Virus record (IMG/VR): IMGVR_UViG_3300030107_004578
Span: 1-37,128 of that record
Length of the DNA stretch: 37,128 bases
Source: a virus
Direction: 5' to 3' (one strand)
In this document: positions 33,415-37,128 of the stretch, in pieces
Layout of the letters: every line of letters begins with the position of its first letter
How positions within the stretch are numbered: the first letter of the stretch is position 1
Made by a program: the position numbers and the translations under genes
Notes under the pieces: model-generated
Told to the model about the DNA's origin: nothing
Database searches by the model: none
Seen by the model: only the letters and a program-made list of their open reading frames with translations

Positions 33415-33625
33415 AGCCTTGTATCTCCCTTAATCGTTGCACTTCAAATGCTTCCTTGTCTTGCTGTAAGACCAGTCTACGCAGGTCGTTTGCTGTCATC
33501 TTTACCAGTAGTTTAACCACATAAGTTGTCCTATCAGTATCCAGATTCTGGTGTCTGGCTAAGGTATTTACTAACTCCTCTATCACTGCCTGCTGTTCAG
33601 GTGGTAGTTCTTTAAATCTTTCCAT
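33404..33625 (-). CDS. Small helical hypothetical protein
   Basis: A 73-aa, all-helical product (ELPPEQQAVIEELVNTLARH, LLVKMTANDLRRLVLQQ) without recognised family. Its ATG overlaps the last base of the preceding stop, so it is coupled to it. Confidence 0.6.
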   Translation of the reverse strand: MERFKELPPEQQAVIEELVNTLARHQNLDTDRTTYVVKLLVKMTANDLRRLVLQQDKEAFEVQRLREIQGYDS

Positions 33626-34077
33626 CAGTTAATCCTTTTTATAATTTTCTGGTTGTTGTCTATAAGATCAAGGAGACACATGGCTGAGTAATAATCACTG
33701 TAGCAGATGTTGATATTATTATAGTAGTACTGGAGGAAGTCGAACTCCTTGTCTAGCTTGATCCATATATTCAGTTGGTCTATATGTCCGGCAAGGATGA
33801 CATCGGGTGCATCCCTGCCATCGCTGACTACTCCTGTTAGTCCTCGCAGGTTAACTGTCATCTGGTACTTCAGGTCAGGAGTCTTGTCCAAGGACAACGC
33901 TTCAGGATACCTGTCAACACTGCCTAATAACTCCTGTTCCGTCCTGTCCCCTGCGTCCGTCCACTCAGGAAAGTCAATTACCTGAATTACATCGTCGATA
34001 AATTTTACTTTATCTCCATCGTTTAATTGTCCCTCGGCTAGGTCTAAAGTTTTTACTTCCCTATGCATCTTCGTCAT
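33625..34077 (-). CDS. Hypothetical protein
   Basis: A 150-aa acidic protein with a beta-rich centre (YQMTVNLRGLTGVVSDGRDAP) and a Tyr/Asp-rich C-terminal helix region (FLQYYYNNIN, YSDYYSAMCLLDL). The centre and end faintly resemble the 144-aa protein at 35299-35733, so the two may be distant paralogues. No function is recognised. It overlaps the upstream gene by 17 bases. Confidence 0.6.
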   Translation of the reverse strand: MTKMHREVKTLDLAEGQLNDGDKVKFIDDVIQVIDFPEWTDAGDRTEQELLGSVDRYPEALSLDKTPDLKYQMTVNLRGLTGVVSDGRDAPDVILAGHIDQLNIWIKLDKEFDFLQYYYNNINICYSDYYSAMCLLDLIDNNQKIIKRIN

Positions 34078-34225
34078 CTCCTCTTAATTCCTGCATCTCT
34101 TCGTCACAGCCCATGCGGTCTTCCCACTCTTCCTCTACTTGCTGTCGTCTCTCCTCTTCGGTGAGTTCTCGTGGCTTGTACGGTTTCTCTATCGCATCAA
34201 GCACCTGTTTAAAATCAAACTCCAT
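34061..34225 (-). CDS. Small acidic protein
   Basis: A 54-aa frame follows a very good ribosome site (GGAGG, four bases from ATG) and a likely sigma70 promoter, making it the first gene of a leftward unit. The product is Glu-rich and helical (ELTEEERRQQVEEEWEDR), with a single Cys. The strong initiation signals suggest abundant early expression. Function unknown. Confidence 0.7.
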   Translation of the reverse strand: MEFDFKQVLDAIEKPYKPRELTEEERRQQVEEEWEDRMGCDEEMQELRGDDEDA

Positions 34226-34249
34226 ACTTCCTCCTCTTGCGTATGATTA

Positions 34250-34278
34250 ACAATAGCAGACTATAAATAAGTAGTCAA
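34250..34278 (-). promoter_or_regulatory. Sigma70-type early promoter
   Basis: Minus-strand TTGACT (34273-34278), 17-base spacer, TATTGT (34250-34255). Transcription would begin near 34243, about 18 bases before the start codon at 34225, and run through the recombination genes. Confidence 0.65.
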
Positions 34279-34290
34279 CTAAAAAATTTT

Positions 34291-34455
34291 TTACCTGCCC
34301 CCGGATTCAGGCTTCCCCTTCTTATGTAATAGCCTGACCGCAGCTTTCCTTGGTGTTTTAGCGGTACACTTCCCATCGTCGTAGTACCGGCACTGCCCTG
34401 CGTAGCAGTAGTGCCCCCCTAATATGGGGCACTTGCTTTTATTTACCAACTCCAT
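34291..34455 (-). CDS. Cys-rich mini-protein
   Basis: A 54-aa frame starting in the end of the preceding gene (13-base overlap). It contains KCPILGGHYCYAGQCRYYDDGKC, given here only by its key residues: four Cys at about positions 9, 17, 22 and 30 plus a His at 16. It then has a basic tail. It looks like a small metal-binding domain. The ribosome site is weak and it is probably coupled to the methylase-like gene. Confidence 0.58.
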   Translation of the reverse strand: MELVNKSKCPILGGHYCYAGQCRYYDDGKCTAKTPRKAAVRLLHKKGKPESGGR

Positions 34456-35042
34456 TGGTCAGCCATAGCGTTGGCAATTCCAGTATAGGTTTTGCTTCTT
34501 ATCTTCCATCTGTCCTTACTAGGTGGCAGGTAGTGTAGTCGCATTCGCTGATTGCGTGGCAGTGCATCATGCTGTGCCTTCACATCATGGCTTGGCTGTA
34601 GCTTTGGCAGGTTGTGTAGCCATAGTCCTGTCTTCTTACTTTCAGGATGCCCATGCTCGTATGGTTGTATGTACTGGGTTGGCTTTATCGGTAATACTCC
34701 GACTGGGTTCTCCATACATACCTTGTCGCTGTGCTCTAGCATGAGATGCCATAAGTCTATAGTCCACTCTACCGCATCCAATCTCAACTGGTGCTTAGGC
34801 ATACCTTTGCCGTAATGTGCGTTGCCACTAACAGCCAAGCACGTGCATGGTGGGTGGGCTATTATCAAATCGAATCCCTTACTCCTAGTTATCACACCCC
34901 TTATGTCCTGTTGGTAATGCCTACCAGTTATTCCGTTGGTCGATTCATCAGGAAGTAGGTCGCATGAGTATGCGTCTGCCCCCTTCCTGATAAAGGCATC
35001 TCTCACAGTGCCTGAAAATTCACAGGCTATTAATACTTTCAT
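34443..35042 (-). CDS. DNA cytosine methyltransferase-like protein
   Basis: The 199-aa protein begins VLIACEFSGTVRDAFIRKGADA, a variant of the SAM-binding motif I, described here by its key residues (CEFSG near 7-11). It continues with IIAHPPCTCLAVSG (about 60-73), a PPC motif equivalent to the catalytic Pro-Cys, and MENPVGVL (about 110). Such short methylase-like proteins are frequent in phages, usually annotated as DNA (cytosine) methyltransferases. Whether this minimal form is active is unclear. With the gene at 5970 the phage has two methylase-type genes and no cognate nuclease. Confidence 0.72.
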   Translation of the reverse strand: MKVLIACEFSGTVRDAFIRKGADAYSCDLLPDESTNGITGRHYQQDIRGVITRSKGFDLIIAHPPCTCLAVSGNAHYGKGMPKHQLRLDAVEWTIDLWHLMLEHSDKVCMENPVGVLPIKPTQYIQPYEHGHPESKKTGLWLHNLPKLQPSHDVKAQHDALPRNQRMRLHYLPPSKDRWKIRSKTYTGIANAMADQWSW

Positions 35043-35296
35043 TATCTATTACTCCTCTTATAGTCTGATATATCAGCAGTTATTTTGTAGCAGTCTTCGA
35101 CCTCGCCTACCTCTACAATTCTGGGGCAACTGTCCATTAAGTCCAACGCCTTTTCTCCTGCGTACTGTCCGTCATTTTTTAGATATGCTACTACAACCCA
35201 GTCTTGTATGGTGTCGTCGTAGTAGCTGTCAACTAGCACTATCTCTCCTTTCAAGTTTAGCTGTTTGACTAGCTCGTTTGTCCGTTCAATTTTCAC
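35042..35296 (-). CDS. Hypothetical protein
   Basis: An 84-aa mixed alpha/beta protein with EIVLVDSYYDDTIQDWVVVAYL in the middle (a beta hairpin-like region; key residues only) and a Cys in each of the later strands. No family recognised. Its stop shares a base with the next ATG, so it is coupled to the methylase-like gene. Confidence 0.6.
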   Translation of the reverse strand: MKIERTNELVKQLNLKGEIVLVDSYYDDTIQDWVVVAYLKNDGQYAGEKALDLMDSCPRIVEVGEVEDCYKITADISDYKRSNR

Positions 35297-35298
35297 TT

Positions 35299-35733
35299 TT
35301 ATATCTCCTTATGATAGGACAAAGCTCGCAAGTCTAAATTAGCTATTAATTCTATATGTCTTTGCTTATTGAATATCATGTCATATATCAGAGCGTAGTC
35401 GTTATCATAACTGCCGATGGTTATAATGTCGGCTGTGTCCTCATTATAGTAGTCCTTGCTAAACTCCATTAGTATACTTTGTATATGTGGGTCACCTATC
35501 ACTTTGTCGAAGTTCAGTACTTGAAAGTCAATTCTAAAATAGTTGTCTCCCATCACTGGGGAGTGTGGACTAATCAGTGTGGTCGGCTCATCTAAATCAT
35601 AGGTGCTGTTAGTATCGCAGGAATATCTGACAATCCCATACAATCCACTTAGGTCTATCTCCGATCTATCAATAGTTACACTTGCCTGTTGAAATCTCAC
35701 TAGGTCTCTTTTCTTTAGTGTAAATTTATTCAC
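35299..35733 (-). CDS. Hypothetical protein
   Basis: A 144-aa protein, beta-rich and acidic, without recognised domain. AAGGAG precedes the start at good spacing. It shares a faint pattern (LSGLYGIV and later Tyr/Asp-rich helices) with the 150-aa protein at 33625-34077, suggesting an early gene duplicate, but I could not align them convincingly. Confidence 0.6.
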   Translation of the reverse strand: MNKFTLKKRDLVRFQQASVTIDRSEIDLSGLYGIVRYSCDTNSTYDLDEPTTLISPHSPVMGDNYFRIDFQVLNFDKVIGDPHIQSILMEFSKDYYNEDTADIITIGSYDNDYALIYDMIFNKQRHIELIANLDLRALSYHKEI

Positions 35734-35744
35734 TTTGTATCTCC

Positions 35745-35936
35745 TTAAAATAATTTTAACTGGCTGTCATTCTCTTCTCTATATGGGATTACCTTCTTAA
35801 TCTGTGGTAATTCTGATAGTCCCAAGCTGTCTCGAAGGCTATCTCTTTCTACTGTTCCCAAGTCTTTAGCAATAATTATCTGCTTTACTATTTCATCTTG
35901 TGCAGTAGCTATTATTGTTTTTCTGAATGTATCCAA
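35745..35936 (-). CDS. Small hypothetical protein
   Basis: A 63-aa helical protein, ending in a basic/acidic tail with SQLKLF. It is the first gene after a promoter overlapped by a palindrome. An AAGGAC site lies 12 bases before the ATG. No family recognised; the final SQLKLF-type peptide (Q-L-x-L-F) resembles the clamp-binding motif of proteins that bind the sliding clamp, which would be worth testing. Confidence 0.58.
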   Translation of the reverse strand: MDTFRKTIIATAQDEIVKQIIIAKDLGTVERDSLRDSLGLSELPQIKKVIPYREENDSQLKLF

Positions 35937-35969
35937 ATTATACCGTCCTTATTTTTTTAGTTTCCTGAT

Positions 35970-35997
35970 ACCATAACACTGGCTGTTATGGTTTCAA
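35970..35997 (-). promoter_or_regulatory. Promoter with embedded palindromic operator
   Basis: Minus-strand TTGAAA (35992-35997) and TATGGT (35970-35975) are 16 bases apart. A perfect inverted repeat with nine-base arms ACCATAACA (35970-35978) and TGTTATGGT (35984-35992) and a five-base centre covers the spacer and -10. This is the classic form of a repressible promoter. The hairpin has no T-run on either strand, so it is not a terminator. Confidence 0.55.
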
Positions 35998-36028
35998 TAG
36001 GTAACAAACCTATATCATCAGTCAGGAT

Positions 36029-36820
36029 TTAGTGCATTACAAAAGTTGGCTTCTTTTTAGTTATGCAATACTTGCAGACACTACAAGTAAGTTTAGGTGG
36101 TTGAAGTTTTTTGGCTTTGGCTAGGTATTCTTTAGACTTAGTTGGATCGCTATCTTTTAGACTGTCACCTAGTTTTTTTAAATGGTTACCTTTAGTAATA
36201 GGACATAATAAACCCTTGACCGATTTTGCAAGCTGTTTCATATCATCATAACTACCAAAGTTTAACACTTCTTTATCTGCAACCTTTACAAAACTATTAA
36301 TGATATTAAAATTTTTAGGTAAAATACTTCTATCAATTTGTGGGGCTTTACTGTAGGTAAAAATATTTACGCTTGGGAAGTGATTAGCAATATTTACCCA
36401 CATCATAAAATATTCCCTACTATAAAAATCTCCGCTCGAATGAATTCTTATATTCTTAATTTTCTTTTTTATTATTTCTTTCTTTAATTCAGATTCTAAA
36501 TAATCAATATCATGCAAGGCGATTGCAAAGTTGTAGGTATTAGATTTCTTAGTTGATGGGAATAAGAAAGTTCCTTGATTTGCGTAACATTCTTTAAAAC
36601 ACGAATCACTATCGGGACAGCTCGAAATAGCCAAAAGATCAAAACTAAATATACCACGCCCTAGCTTAGAATTGTAATTCTTTAAGAATCCCTTTTCCTT
36701 TTTATATGCTTTTATTGCTTCTACTTGTGCAGTAGAATATTTAATAATCTGGTACGCTGTTTCAAAATGTTTGTTATTTTTAACACTTTGATCGTTTAGA
36801 TACAAATGTTGTGATTTCAT
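36029..36820 (-). CDS. GP88-like protein with Cys clusters
   Basis: The 263-aa protein resembles the phage GP88 domain family: an SSCPDSDSCFKECYANQG cluster (Cys68, 74, 78), IRIHSSGDFYSREYFMMW (about 124-141), a FTYSKAP segment and a C-terminal TCSVCKYC cluster. Function in that family is unknown; the cysteine groups could bind a metal or iron-sulphur cluster. It is visibly more AT-rich than its neighbours and lysine-rich, hinting at separate origin. AAGGAAG precedes the ATG at good spacing. It is the first gene of the leftward arm, next to the AT-rich array. Confidence 0.72.
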   Translation of the reverse strand: MKSQHLYLNDQSVKNNKHFETAYQIIKYSTAQVEAIKAYKKEKGFLKNYNSKLGRGIFSFDLLAISSCPDSDSCFKECYANQGTFLFPSTKKSNTYNFAIALHDIDYLESELKKEIIKKKIKNIRIHSSGDFYSREYFMMWVNIANHFPSVNIFTYSKAPQIDRSILPKNFNIINSFVKVADKEVLNFGSYDDMKQLAKSVKGLLCPITKGNHLKKLGDSLKDSDPTKSKEYLAKAKKLQPPKLTCSVCKYCITKKKPTFVMH

Positions 36821-36873
36821 TTGGTTTACTTCCTTTATTTTTGGATATTATCAACATCCTTATTTGTATAGAT

Positions 36874-36902
36874 ACGCTATCAATTAACTACAGCATAGTC
36901 AA
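36874..36902 (-). promoter_or_regulatory. Possible promoter for the GP88-like gene
   Basis: Minus-strand TTGACT (36897-36902) followed 17 bases on by TAGCGT (36874-36879), about 55 bases before the start codon. The -35 is good and the -10 weak. The remainder of 36821-36941 is AT-rich without a gene. Confidence 0.4.
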
Positions 36903-36941
36903 TAAAAAAAGATAATAAATAGAAAAGTTTTTTAAAAGTAA

Positions 36942-37128
36942 ATACCCTCTAATTGGAGCAAAATGGGGCGTTGTTTGAATGTTGTGAAAAGTTGAATATG
37001 TATTCAATTATTCTGGTAGCATTGAATCTAGGGTTAATGTAGCTTAATTAAATACTTTAATGTAGCTTAATTAAATAAATGAATACAGCTAAACTTCCTG
37101 GATACAGGTTAAAATGTTGAATCCGGGT
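36942..37128. repeat. Right copy of imperfect terminal repeat
   Basis: Second copy of bases 1-187, starting at the shared ATACCCTCTAATTGGAGC and running to the last base of the window. It stops in the middle of the phased AT-rich array, so the array probably continues beyond the window or joins base 188. No gene is visible in it. Confidence 0.85.

Noticed and set aside
34523-34815. Two plus-strand frames opposite the methylase-like gene
   Set aside because: They are antisense to a gene with recognisable motifs, overlap each other, and have no ribosome sites.
35970-35992. Hairpin as a terminator for the GP88-like gene
   Set aside because: No T-run follows on either strand; the position over a promoter spacer suits an operator better.
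1-37128. tRNA genes, integrase, lysogeny repressor or RNA polymerase
   Set aside because: I looked for cloverleaf-like sequences and hallmark motifs while reading and saw none. A covariance-model search would be needed to exclude tRNAs firmly.

Overview
The window reads as an essentially complete genome of a tailed phage with podovirus (T7-like) virion architecture, about 36.9 kb, ending in a second, imperfect copy of its first 187 bases. Evidence for this is a small/large terminase pair, a head-tail connector (portal), a scaffold, a capsid/cement pair resembling Bordetella phage BPP-1 Bbp17/Bbp16, T7-type tubular tail proteins, three very large internal-virion-type proteins and a fibre with a T7 gp17-like adaptor. 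There is no integrase, repressor, phage RNA polymerase or DNA polymerase, so it looks lytic and dependent on host transcription and replication enzymes. Overlapping spanin-like genes and AAGGAG Shine-Dalgarno sites suggest a Gram-negative bacterial host. The host species cannot be read from the sequence, and the two non-identical ends suggest an uncultured, metagenome-assembled virus.

Layout. Bases 1-436 are non-coding: a degenerate AT-rich array with a ~19.4 bp period, then a pyrimidine-rich stretch and a perfect palindrome just before terS. Bases 437-5624 (+) carry terS, a large terminase split into separate ATPase and nuclease genes with a small cysteine-containing gene between them, a small basic protein, portal, a Bbp19-like protein and the scaffold, closed by a rho-independent terminator. 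Bases 5693-7265 (-) are an inverted cassette inside the morphogenesis module: a membrane/coiled-coil protein, a C5 cytosine methyltransferase that carries a second, SD-led reading frame inside it, and a small Cys protein. Bases 7266-7692 hold divergent promoters, a possible small RNA with its own terminator, and the capsid promoter. Bases 7693-25831 (+) hold capsid, cement, tail tube A/B, the internal (ejection) proteins (about 231, 692, 908 and 2131 aa) and the fibre. Bases 25833-27794 (+) hold a tail-assembly chaperone-like protein and a compact lysis-like cassette of small membrane proteins, a Cys/His/Asp protein of possible papain-like fold, a holin-like protein and out-of-frame overlapping spanin-like genes.

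From 36820 down to 27867 the genes run leftward and converge on the late genes. This is the early/replication arm: a GP88-like protein, small unknown proteins, a second cytosine-methylase-like protein, Cys-rich mini-proteins, an exported protein, an ERF single-strand annealing protein, a NinB-like protein, an HNH nuclease, a RecB/Cas4-type exonuclease, a second PD-(D/E)XK-like nuclease, an AbrB-like regulator and a Phg_2220_C replication initiator. ERF plus exonuclease would form a two-component recombination system, and the Phg_2220_C protein would recruit host replication machinery. If the ends join, the AT-rich array lies between the leftward early arm and the rightward terminase genes. That is a natural place for an origin, packaging site or both.

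The most notable observations are the split large terminase, the dual-coded methyltransferase gene, the ~19.4 bp array with non-identical ends, the possible small RNA upstream of the capsid gene, and the internal-virion gene that has a Shine-Dalgarno site but no usual start codon and shares its frame with a 12-codon mini-ORF just upstream.
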